Below are positions 1 through 6,466 of a stretch of DNA of 16,625 nucleotides, in pieces. The notes beneath the pieces are model-generated. The model made no database searches. It was not told the origin of the DNA and saw nothing but the letters and a program-made list of their open reading frames with translations. Each line of letters begins with the position of its first letter. Position 1 is the stretch's first letter. The position numbers were made by a program, and so were the translations under genes. Source of the stretch: an uncultured Ilumatobacter sp. (GTDB lineage Bacteria; Actinomycetota; Acidimicrobiia; Acidimicrobiales; Ilumatobacteraceae); NCBI GenBank assembly GCA_937891565.1, contig CALAHA010000288.1, forward strand, positions 1-16,625, read 5' to 3'.

Positions 1-594
1 GCAGTTGCGGTCGGTGCCGACGTGGCCGACGAAGATGCGGTGGCAGCCGCGATCGCCACGATCAGGGATGAGCTGGGTGCCGTCAATGTGTTGGTCAACA
101 ATGCCGGCGTGCTCCGTGATGCACTGCTGGGCAAGATGGCCGCCGCCGATTGGGACCAAGTGCTTGCGGTCAATTTGCGGGGATCGTTCTTGATGTGCCG
201 GGCTGTCGAAGGCGAGATGCGAGCAGCGAAGTGGGGCAGGATCATCAACCTCTCCAGCACCGCCGCTGTCGGCGATGTCGGGCGAGCGAACTACTCAGCG
301 GCGAAGGCCGGTCTGATTGGGTTCACCAAAACTCTGGCGCTCGAACTCGGACGATTCAACATCACGGTCAACGCTGTGGCTCCAGGCTTCACCGTGACAG
401 CGATGACCAGTGCCGTTGCGCAGCGCGTCGGCATGACGATTGAAGAACTCACCGCTGAAGTAGTGAAGGACATTGCTGTGGGGCGCGCTGGCGCGCCTGC
501 TGACATTGCTCACGCGGTCTCGTTCTTTGCCGATGGGCGGTCCGGCTTTGTTTCGGGCCAAGTGCTGTACGTCGCCGGAGGACCCGTCAGCTGA
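1..594 (+). CDS. SDR-family oxidoreductase, FabG-like (5' truncated by window edge)
   Basis: C-terminal ~197 residues of a classical short-chain dehydrogenase/reductase, a cytosolic NAD(P)-dependent enzyme that interconverts hydroxy and keto groups. The frame is open from base 1, so the true start and the N-terminal TGxxxGIG nucleotide-binding motif (about 50 residues) lie upstream of the window; the first in-frame ATG at 22 is internal. Counting from base 1, NNAG is at residues 33-36, the catalytic serine at about 85-86, and the YSAAK catalytic motif has Tyr98 and Lys102. It is followed by the NxVAPGF segment and ends in the usual C-terminal GGPVS. The closest general type is 3-oxoacyl-ACP/CoA reductase, but the substrate cannot be read from the sequence. 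The gene is convergent with the next SDR, with only 24 bases between the stop codons and no obvious terminator. Its own promoter is not visible, so membership of the local regulon is unknown. Confidence 0.9.
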   Translation, partial: AVAVGADVADEDAVAAAIATIRDELGAVNVLVNNAGVLRDALLGKMAAADWDQVLAVNLRGSFLMCRAVEGEMRAAKWGRIINLSSTAAVGDVGRANYSAAKAGLIGFTKTLALELGRFNITVNAVAPGFTVTAMTSAVAQRVGMTIEELTAEVVKDIAVGRAGAPADIAHAVSFFADGRSGFVSGQVLYVAGGPVS

Positions 595-618
595 CGTAGA
601 GCAACTCGGCCCGGTGGT

Positions 619-1392
619 TCACCAGGTGCCTGTTGAGAAACCGCCGTCAACCGCAATGATCTGGCCGGTCACATACGCGGATGCCCGTGCTGCGAGATAG
701 ACGGCGATGCCGGCCATGTCGTCGGGTTCGCCCAGGCGGCCGAGCGGGCATTTGGCGCGCAGGTCGTCGCCGATTTCTTCCAAGGTGGCATTCATCATCT
801 TCGACGGGAAGGGCCCGGGTGCGATGGCGTTCACGGTGACGTTCTTCGGGCCGAGCTTTTGGGCGAGCACGCGAGTGACGTGATGCACGGCAGCTTTGCT
901 TGCTGAGTAGGCGTAGTTTTCGAGCGCGGGCACTCGGAACCCGTCAATCGAGCCAACGTTGATGATGCGACCCGGATCGCGAGACGTTCCGGCTCGTTCG
1001 AGCATCGGGAGCACGGCGCGGCTGAGATTGAAGACACCCTTGACATTGGTGGCCATCACCTTGTCCCAGGCGCTGTCAGGGTATGACTCGAGAGGGCCGC
1101 CCCATGCCGCGCCGGCATTGTTGACGAGGACGTGTAACTTGCCCTCGCTCTCGCCCAGTTGCCCGGCGAGTTCCAAGATCTTTTCCTCGCTGGAGACGTC
1201 GCCTGGCAACGACAGGCACTCGCCATGTTCTGAGAGTTCGGCGGCGATGGAGTCGCATACGTCTTTTTTGCGCGACGAGACGTACACCTTGGCGCCAGCT
1301 TCGACGAGGCCGCGGGAGATCATCAGCCCGATTCCTTGTGAGCCGCCGGTGACGAGGGCAACTTTTCCAGTGAGTGAGAAGAGGTCGGACAT
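619..1392 (-). CDS. SDR-family oxidoreductase (3-oxoacyl-ACP/CoA reductase-like)
   Basis: Complete 257-residue classical SDR, of usual length. TGGSQGIG (residues 15-22) binds the dinucleotide, NNAG is at 91-94, and the catalytic residues are Asn116, Ser148, Tyr162 and Lys166 (YSASK). The C-terminus GGFSTGTW is of the kind seen in FabG-like enzymes. The open frame extends far upstream, but the ATG at 1392 is chosen because the Rossmann motif begins right after it, and because a -10-like TAGTCT ends 8 bases upstream, which fits a leaderless transcript; no Shine-Dalgarno is visible. It is divergent from the enoyl-CoA hydratase and shares the 1419-1446 operator with it, so the two are probably co-induced. 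A role in oxidising an alcohol or 3-hydroxyacyl intermediate of the same pathway is likely but inferred. Confidence 0.93.
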   Translation of the reverse strand: MSDLFSLTGKVALVTGGSQGIGLMISRGLVEAGAKVYVSSRKKDVCDSIAAELSEHGECLSLPGDVSSEEKILELAGQLGESEGKLHVLVNNAGAAWGGPLESYPDSAWDKVMATNVKGVFNLSRAVLPMLERAGTSRDPGRIINVGSIDGFRVPALENYAYSASKAAVHHVTRVLAQKLGPKNVTVNAIAPGPFPSKMMNATLEEIGDDLRAKCPLGRLGEPDDMAGIAVYLAARASAYVTGQIIAVDGGFSTGTW

Positions 1393-1399
1393 GGCGTGA

Positions 1400-1428
1400 A
1401 GACTAAAGATCCAATGCGCCGTTGTCAA
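1400..1428 (-). promoter_or_regulatory. Predicted promoter of the minus-strand SDR (leaderless)
   Basis: On the minus strand a perfect -35 box TTGACA (1428-1423) is followed by a 17-base spacer and TAGTCT (1405-1400), which keeps the T, A and final T of the -10 consensus. The expected transcription start falls at about 1393-1392, that is on the SDR ATG. The -35 box lies inside the operator half-site, so a bound repressor would block it. This was seen by eye and not tested. Confidence 0.5.
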
Positions 1429-1446
1429 CGATGATGTTGACAACGG
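1419..1446. promoter_or_regulatory. Operator O1: perfect 11-bp inverted repeat (putative TetR site)
   Basis: CCGTTGTCAAC, six bases (GATGAT), then GTTGACAACGG: a perfect palindrome with 11-bp arms, in the 79-base gap between the divergent SDR and hydratase genes. The core TTGTCAAC-N6-GTTGACAA recurs at 7616-7637 exactly and at 2414-2435 and 8506-8527 in imperfect form. The size and symmetry fit a TetR-family homodimer site. The assignment to the TetR protein at 7719-8441 is an inference from co-location. Confidence 0.8.
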
Positions 1447-1465
1447 GTAACGGACCCCATACGTT
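1437..1465 (+). promoter_or_regulatory. Predicted promoter of the enoyl-CoA hydratase gene (leaderless)
   Basis: TTGACA at 1437-1442, a 17-base spacer and TACGTT at 1460-1465 form a sigma-A-like promoter with a perfect -35 and a partial -10. The predicted start point is about base 1472, the A of the hydratase ATG, so the mRNA would be leaderless, consistent with the lack of a ribosome binding site. The -35 is embedded in operator O1. Confidence 0.5.
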
Positions 1466-1471
1466 CGTTGC

Positions 1472-2236
1472 ATGAGCACCGTTGAGGTCACCACCGAACA
1501 AGTTGGACAGACGCTTGTCGTCACGATCAATCGTCCCCACGTCCGCAATGCGATCAACCGAGCCGTCGCAGAAGGGGTCGCTGCCGCGATGGATCGCCTC
1601 GACAGCGATCCCGACTTGATGATTGGCGTGCTCACTGGCGCGGAGGGCACGTTTTGTGCAGGGATGGATCTGAAGGCGTTCCTGACCGGAGAGCGACCTG
1701 AGATCGAAGGTCGTGGCCTTGCCGGCATCACCGAGACTCCACCACGCAAGCCTGTCATCGCAGCCGTCGACGGGTACGCACTCGCCGGCGGGTGTGAACT
1801 CGTGCTTGCATGTGACCTTGTCGTGGCATCCAACTCGGCCATGTTTGGCATTCCCGAGGTCCGGCGGGGGCTCGTTGCTGGCTCTGGCGGGTTGGTTCGG
1901 CTGCCGCAACGCATCCCGCGCCAGATCGCGCTTGAGTACGCGCTGACCGGCGCGCATATGCCGGCGGCTGTCGCTCACCACTGGGGTCTGGTCAATCGCC
2001 TGACCGCGGGTGCCGCGCTGGACGGCGCGCTCGAGTTGGCCGCGGAGATCACCGTGAATGGCCCGTTGGCTGTTGCAATGACCAAGCGCATCGTGACCGA
2101 GTCGTCTGCTTGGCCGCCCGAGGATGTGTGGGAGATGCAGCGCGGTTTGGTCGAAGGGATCCTCGCGACGGACGACGCCAAGGAAGGCGCCGCAGCCTTC
2201 GCCGAAAAGCGGTCGCCGATCTGGACTGGGCAGTGA
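1472..2236 (+). CDS. Enoyl-CoA hydratase/isomerase (crotonase family)
   Basis: A 254-residue crotonase-fold protein of normal length, expected to hydrate a 2-enoyl-CoA to the 3-hydroxyacyl-CoA in beta-oxidation in the cytosol. The oxyanion-hole segments are FCAGMDLKAF (residues 61-70) and GYALAGGCEL (101-110). Both general acid/base glutamates of true hydratases are present: Glu109 in GGCE and Glu129 in the IPEVRRG motif, so hydratase activity is more likely than a degenerate crotonase. The ATG at 1472 has no Shine-Dalgarno, but a promoter ending 7 bases upstream suggests leaderless translation. It is transcribed away from the SDR with a shared operator (O1), which ties it to the regulon containing the 3-hydroxyacyl-CoA and acyl-CoA dehydrogenases at 8536-10637. 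Those supply the steps before and after the hydratase. The exact acyl chain is unknown. Confidence 0.92.
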   Translation: MSTVEVTTEQVGQTLVVTINRPHVRNAINRAVAEGVAAAMDRLDSDPDLMIGVLTGAEGTFCAGMDLKAFLTGERPEIEGRGLAGITETPPRKPVIAAVDGYALAGGCELVLACDLVVASNSAMFGIPEVRRGLVAGSGGLVRLPQRIPRQIALEYALTGAHMPAAVAHHWGLVNRLTAGAALDGALELAAEITVNGPLAVAMTKRIVTESSAWPPEDVWEMQRGLVEGILATDDAKEGAAAFAEKRSPIWTGQ

Positions 2237-2413
2237 CCCGGCGACCTGCGAAGCGCGAACTGAAGCGGCCCACTGCGCTTTGTAGCAGCAATCGTCAACG
2301 CCGACGTTGTAAAATGTCATTCGCATGAAATCTGGCCGTGGCAGCCATTGCGTAGGCTTTATAAGGGCTGATGGCTCTCGGCTTCCTCCTCGGCCGAATA
2401 CCGTGGTTCTGAT

Positions 2414-2435
2414 AACTCAACACAAGTGTTGACAA
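2414..2435. promoter_or_regulatory. Operator O2 upstream of the ABC importer operon
   Basis: AACTCAAC-ACAAGT-GTTGACAA. The right half-site matches the consensus perfectly and the left matches 5 of 8 bases (TCAAC). A 16-base core TCAACACAAGTGTTGA (2417-2432) differs by only one base from that in operator O4 at 8509-8524, including the spacer. Its position over the -35 box argues for repression of the importer by the same regulator. Confidence 0.68.
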
Positions 2436-2458
2436 TTGGTAACCACGTGTGTTCTAGT
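2429..2458 (+). promoter_or_regulatory. Predicted promoter of the ABC importer operon
   Basis: A perfect -35 TTGACA (2429-2434) lies inside the right half of operator O2. After 18 bases comes TCTAGT (2453-2458), matching four of six -10 positions. The start would be near 2465, giving a leader of about 43 bases before the ATG at 2508. Confidence 0.45.
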
Positions 2459-2507
2459 TCACACATGGACACCGCACCCGGTGCCATAGATGGATAGATG
2501 GGAAGTC

Positions 2508-3680
2508 ATGAAACACACACCGGTCATCGCGGCAGCCGTCGCACTTGCACTCGTCGCCGCCGCTTGCGGTAGCGACGCTGATTCGACACCGGCCGCTGAA
2601 CCCGCTGCCACGACCGCAGTTACGGACGAGCCAGCCGCTGAGTCCGCCGACGACGCGGCCGCTGCTGAGGTCGCGGCCGCTGGGATACGTGCCGCAGCAT
2701 TCACAGAGGCGCCCACCGCGATTCCTCAATTGGTTCCGCTCACTGGGCCGGTCGAGCAAGGTGCGACCGTCGTGATCATCGGCTGCGAACTGCCCCAGTG
2801 CGGCGTGATCAGCGACGGAGCAATTGCCGCAGCTGAGGCCATCGGCTGGAAGACCGAGTACTTGCAGTACGACGCTCTTGGTGACGCCTACGCGACACTC
2901 CACCAGGCAATGGTCGACGCTCTTCAGTACGACCCGCTGGTCGTGTTCCCCATCGGTGCGGCGCAGCAGGCGTGGGACGATCTGCAGCCGCAATACGCTG
3001 AGGCCGGTATCACGATCACGACGATCGCCACCGGCGACACCGCCCCGAGCGACGTGGTCACCCAAGGCGCATCGGACGGCGCTGACTACGTCAAATCGGG
3101 TGCCATTCTCGCCGACTGGTTCATCGAGGATTCTGGCGCAAAGGGCAAGGCCCTCGTGCAGGACGTGCCGGCCTACGTGGTCCTGCAACAGTGGGCCGAA
3201 GGGTTCAGGAACAACGTCGCCGCAAACTGCACGGAATGCGAAATCGTGTCGTTCGATGCCGCTCCTGCCCAGATCGGCGAGTTGTGCCCGACGATCGTCT
3301 CGAAACTCCAGAAGGACCCCGATATCGAGTACTTGATCACGTCCGATGGAGCGTTCCTCCCCTGCCTGCCGTCGGCATTGGCCGCAGCCGGAATCGAAGG
3401 TATCAAGATCGCTGGTGGAGCCGCTGACGTCAATAACTTCTTGGAGCTCACGACCGGCGGCAATGCCGCCTGGAGCTCCGAAGCACCTGACCAGTTCGGC
3501 TGGATCGCTGTCGATATCGCCGCACGCCACCTGCTCGGGATGGACATTGAGCCGTCGGGCGGCGGTCGCCTGAACATGCTCGTCACAGCAGACAATGTGG
3601 GTAACCCCGACGACTGGGCGCTCGGGCTGCCATATCCCACTGACTATGAGGCCCAGTTCAAGTTGCTCTGGGGCGTCTGA
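2508..3680 (+). CDS. ABC transporter substrate-binding lipoprotein (ribose/CUT2-type, periplasmic binding protein type 1)
   Basis: A 390-residue extracytoplasmic solute receptor. The ATG at 2508 is preferred over the one at 2490 because GGAAG (2501-2505) lies just before it, although the spacing is short, and because it gives a clean lipoprotein signal: Lys2, hydrophobic residues 5-19, lipobox VAAAC with Cys20 as the lipidated residue. Residues 21-65 form an Ala/Thr/Glu/Pro-rich flexible linker. The binding domain starts with ATVVIIGCELPQCG (86-99) and continues with alternating Rossmann-like segments including LVVFPIGAAQQA (144-155) and YLITSDGAFLPC (275-286), as in the RbsB/XylF (Peripla_BP_4) group. 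Six cysteines besides Cys20 (93, 98, 241, 244, 260, 286) could form disulfides outside the cell. The stop overlaps the ATPase start by one base (TGATG). The ligand is unknown; the genomic context argues for a non-sugar catabolic substrate, but this is only inference. Confidence 0.9.
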   Translation: MKHTPVIAAAVALALVAAACGSDADSTPAAEPAATTAVTDEPAAESADDAAAAEVAAAGIRAAAFTEAPTAIPQLVPLTGPVEQGATVVIIGCELPQCGVISDGAIAAAEAIGWKTEYLQYDALGDAYATLHQAMVDALQYDPLVVFPIGAAQQAWDDLQPQYAEAGITITTIATGDTAPSDVVTQGASDGADYVKSGAILADWFIEDSGAKGKALVQDVPAYVVLQQWAEGFRNNVAANCTECEIVSFDAAPAQIGELCPTIVSKLQKDPDIEYLITSDGAFLPCLPSALAAAGIEGIKIAGGAADVNNFLELTTGGNAAWSSEAPDQFGWIAVDIAARHLLGMDIEPSGGGRLNMLVTADNVGNPDDWALGLPYPTDYEAQFKLLWGV

Positions 3681-5320
3681 TGCAAGCAGCCGACATGTCG
3701 ACACCGGGGGCCCTTGGGCCGTCGGTGTCGACGTCGGCGCTGCGGATCGAATCGCTCACCAAGACCTTCGTCGGAGGCCGGGCGCTCGACGGTGTCGAGC
3801 TCAATATTGCTCCCGGCGAAATCCATGCGCTACTCGGTGAGAATGGCTCCGGCAAGTCGACACTCATCAAGGTGCTGGCCGGTTACCACCGGCCCGATCC
3901 AGGTTCGCTTTTGCAGATCGGTGGACTCGACCTCGAGGTAGGAAGTGCACACAGTTCTCACGCGCTTGGTGCACGATTCGTTCACCAGGATCTCGGGCTC
4001 GTCGAGTCGGCGTCGATCAGCGACAACCTTGCGTTTGGGCCCGGATTCCCGACGAAGTGGGGCACGATTCGGTCACGTCGTACCCGCCTGCGGGCGACCG
4101 CTGCACTTGAGCAAATGGAGCTCGACCTCGACCCGGGTGCATTAATCGAGTCCCTTTCCCCGGCCCAGAAAACCGGGGTGGCGGTGGCTCGTGCGCTCCT
4201 GGCTGATTCGGTCCCAGATTCTGGACAGCCCGCCGGAGATGTGCAGTTACTCGTGCTCGACGAACCCACGGCACGGCTGCCCGATAGTGAAGTTGAGCAT
4301 CTCCTCGAAATCGTTCGAACCGTTGCCGACCGGGGCATCGGGGTGCTCTACGTGACGCACCGCCTTGATGAAGTGTTTCAGATCGCAGAGCGCGCTTCTG
4401 TTCTGCGCGATGGCGTGAAGGTGGCATCGGAGCCGGTCGCAGGTCTGACACGTGACGCTTTACTCCACCATCTTCTTGGGGCGGCACTGGAGCAGCCGCA
4501 TCGGCTGAACATCGCCGACGAATCAAGCTCCGCTGCCGGCCAGCCCAAAGCGACACTCAGCGTCGATCGTTTGACCTCCGATGTGTTGACTGACGTGTCC
4601 TTCGAGGTCTTTCCCGGTGAAGTCGTCGGTGTCGCAGGAATCACTGGTTCTGGCCGCGATGCACTGTGTGCCACCATTTTCGGGGCGCGAGCCCGCGACG
4701 AAGGCACGGTGCATATTCGATCCGAGATACTGCCGGCACGCCGCCCGGACCTCGCGATGTCGCGCGATGTCGCCTACGTGCCAGCGGAGCGGAAGCTCCA
4801 AGGGTGTTTTCTCGACCTCAGCGCACGCGAAAACATCAGCATCGCCAACCTTCGGGATTTTTGGCGAGTGCCTCTGCTCAGCCGCACCAAAGAGACGGCC
4901 ATCACCAAACGATGGTTCGAGCGGTTGGGTGTCCGTCCCCGAGAGGCGATCGGCCAACCGCTGTCATCGTTTAGCGGTGGCAACCAGCAAAAAGTCGTGT
5001 TTGGCAAGTGGTTTCAACGAGTGCCGGTCATGTTTCTTCTCGACGAGCCAACACAGGGCGTCGACGTGGGAGCCAAGGCCGAACTCCACAGTGCGTTGTT
5101 CGATGCAGCGCAAGAAGGTGCAGCAATATTAATGAGCTCGTCAGATGTCGACGAATTGGTCACCGTGTGTGATCGCGTGATCGTGATGCGCTCCGGCCGC
5201 ATCGCGGACACCTTGCACGGCGACCAGATCAATGTTCACTCGATCACCCGATCGGCGCTGGGTATGGCCGGCGACGTTGTCGAGCCGGGGTCGGAAAGCG
5301 CAAACGCGGTGGCGTCATGA
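3680..5320 (+). CDS. Sugar-type (CUT2) ABC transporter ATP-binding protein, two nucleotide-binding domains
   Basis: A 546-residue fused double ATPase like RbsA/XylG/MglA, energising import through the permease encoded downstream. NBD1: Walker A GENGSGKST (53-61), Q-loop Gln103, signature region LSPAQ (159-163), Walker B LLVLDEPT (190-197) and switch His227. NBD2: degenerate P-loop GITGSGRD (320-327), which lacks the Lys as is usual in this family, signature FSGGNQQK (431-438), and Walker B FLLDEPTQGVDVGAK (452-466), a hallmark of CUT2 ATPases. The NBD1 signature departs from LSGGQ; RbsA-type NBD1 signatures are often divergent, so this is probably tolerated. Translation starts within the preceding stop codon (TGATG), implying coupling; Met6 is an alternative start. 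The stop overlaps the permease start (ATGA). Family assignment is secure; the substrate is not. Confidence 0.94.
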   Translation: MQAADMSTPGALGPSVSTSALRIESLTKTFVGGRALDGVELNIAPGEIHALLGENGSGKSTLIKVLAGYHRPDPGSLLQIGGLDLEVGSAHSSHALGARFVHQDLGLVESASISDNLAFGPGFPTKWGTIRSRRTRLRATAALEQMELDLDPGALIESLSPAQKTGVAVARALLADSVPDSGQPAGDVQLLVLDEPTARLPDSEVEHLLEIVRTVADRGIGVLYVTHRLDEVFQIAERASVLRDGVKVASEPVAGLTRDALLHHLLGAALEQPHRLNIADESSSAAGQPKATLSVDRLTSDVLTDVSFEVFPGEVVGVAGITGSGRDALCATIFGARARDEGTVHIRSEILPARRPDLAMSRDVAYVPAERKLQGCFLDLSARENISIANLRDFWRVPLLSRTKETAITKRWFERLGVRPREAIGQPLSSFSGGNQQKVVFGKWFQRVPVMFLLDEPTQGVDVGAKAELHSALFDAAQEGAAILMSSSDVDELVTVCDRVIVMRSGRIADTLHGDQINVHSITRSALGMAGDVVEPGSESANAVAS

Positions 5321-6354
5321 TCGGCATCAATCGCAATCTCGGATTCGATCGCTATAGCGGCCTGTATCTCTGGGCCTCCTTGATCATCGTCTTCTCGATC
5401 TGGCAGCCGCGGCTGTTTCCGACGTCGGCAACAGTGCATTCTGTTGCTGCCAACCGCGCCGTCGCCGCCGTGTTGGCGCTGGGTGTGATGATTCCGCTGA
5501 TCGGTGGGGTCTTTGATCTGGCTATCGGGGCAACCGCTAACTTGGCGACGCTCAGCGCCGTACTACTGATCACGAATGGCCACAGCATTGCTGTGGCAGT
5601 GATCGTCGCAATTCTGATCGGCGCGTTGATTGGGGCGATCAATGGGTTCATCGTGGTTCGATTGCGAGTGGGGTCGTTCATTGCAACGTTGGGAATGGCG
5701 TCGGTGTTGGCCGCGGTCCAGATCATCGTGACGGGCAATTCCCAGCCGCGTTCACCTTCGAACTCGACGTGGACGGCGCTGACCCAGACGAAGGTGTTGG
5801 GCTTCCAGATCATCGTGCTCTACATGTTGATCATTGCGGCCGTGCTGTGGTGGGGTCTGCGCCACACACCCGCCGGGCGCTACCTTTACGCCATCGGGAG
5901 CAGTCCCGAGGCTGCACGGCTGTCGGGCGTGCGCGTCGACTTCTACACCTGGATGTCGCTCATTGCGTCAGGCACCCTCGCTGGAATTGCTGGTGTGCTG
6001 TATGCCTCGCTGTCTGGGCCGTCGCTGAGTTACGGACCTGCCCTGTTGTTACCCGCCTTCGCCGCAGTTTTCTTAGGCTCGACGCAGTTCAGTCCGGGCC
6101 GGTACAACGTTTGGGGCAGCATCCTCGCGATCTACGTGCTGGCCACCGGCGTCAAGGGTCTGCAACTCGTCACCGATGTCGTTTGGCTCGATCTCATGTT
6201 CAGTGGGGGAGCTCTCATTGCCGCAGTTGCCGTCGCAGGCGGTCGACAGCGAGCCGGCGCGGAAGCCAAGCGCCGCGAGCTCGTTCGACAAGAAGATCAC
6301 CACGACCGATCGTCCATGGGCGAACCGTCGGCGCCGGCCGGAGAAGACGGATAG
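5317..6354 (+). CDS. CUT2-type ABC transporter permease (RbsC/XylH-like)
   Basis: A 345-residue integral membrane protein of the BPD_transp_2 family, presumably a homodimer forming the pore for the importer. Hydrophobic segments cover most of residues 16-305. Family hallmarks are GGVFDLAIGATANLATLSAV (63-82), NGF followed by VGSFIATLGMAS, the cytoplasmic coupling loop GRYLYAIGSSPEAARLSGVRV, and LLPAFAAVFLGSTQF near the C-terminus. The last ~35 residues are charged and Arg/Glu-rich, probably a cytoplasmic tail. The start ATG overlaps the ATPase stop by four bases (ATGA), so the gene is translationally coupled in the three-gene operon. A stable hairpin at 6430-6459 follows, separating it from the convergent alcohol dehydrogenase. 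Confidence 0.93.
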   Translation: MIGINRNLGFDRYSGLYLWASLIIVFSIWQPRLFPTSATVHSVAANRAVAAVLALGVMIPLIGGVFDLAIGATANLATLSAVLLITNGHSIAVAVIVAILIGALIGAINGFIVVRLRVGSFIATLGMASVLAAVQIIVTGNSQPRSPSNSTWTALTQTKVLGFQIIVLYMLIIAAVLWWGLRHTPAGRYLYAIGSSPEAARLSGVRVDFYTWMSLIASGTLAGIAGVLYASLSGPSLSYGPALLLPAFAAVFLGSTQFSPGRYNVWGSILAIYVLATGVKGLQLVTDVVWLDLMFSGGALIAAVAVAGGRQRAGAEAKRRELVRQEDHHDRSSMGEPSAPAGEDG

Positions 6355-6429
6355 GCAGCGCTCAGTACGTGAGATCGCAATGCGGACCTTGTCGGTCCGG
6401 GTTCGCAGCACTCGTCTTGGGCTGATGTT

Positions 6430-6459
6430 GGGTGCACCCTGAGGTTGCAGGGTGCACCC
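6430..6459. terminator. Hairpin between convergent genes, probable bidirectional terminator
   Basis: GGGTGCACCCT, an 8-base loop, then AGGGTGCACCC: an 11-bp perfect stem lying between the permease stop (6354) and the alcohol dehydrogenase stop (6467). It has no T-tract on either side, as is common for actinobacterial terminators. Each arm contains the self-complementary GTGCAC, so a protein site is a less likely alternative. Confidence 0.65.
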
Positions 6460-6466
6460 GACCAGG

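Larger units (their letters stand above)
2237..2507. other. 271-base gene-free region upstream of the ABC importer
   Basis: No convincing coding frame. It contains operator O2 and a likely promoter near its right end. A weak hairpin (AAGCGC at 2251-2256 pairing with GCGCTT at 2275-2280, 18-base loop) lies just after the hydratase stop and could act as a modest terminator, but it has no T-tract. I see nothing else that I can interpret between 2281 and 2413. Confidence 0.5.

Noticed and set aside
1393..1914. Upstream extension of the minus-strand SDR frame to 431 residues
   Set aside because: The added residues are antisense to the enoyl-CoA hydratase, are Ser/Pro/Arg-rich and match no domain; the SDR fold starts at the ATG at 1392.
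2370..2396. Possible hairpin or terminator in the CTCGGC-rich stretch before the importer
   Set aside because: The CTCGGC units are direct repeats and do not form a stable stem; there is no T-tract.
2454..3704. Long minus-strand open frame (about 416 residues) opposite the binding-protein gene
   Set aside because: It mirrors the codon pattern of the real lipoprotein gene, has no recognisable domain, and the plus strand has a clear signal peptide and family motifs.
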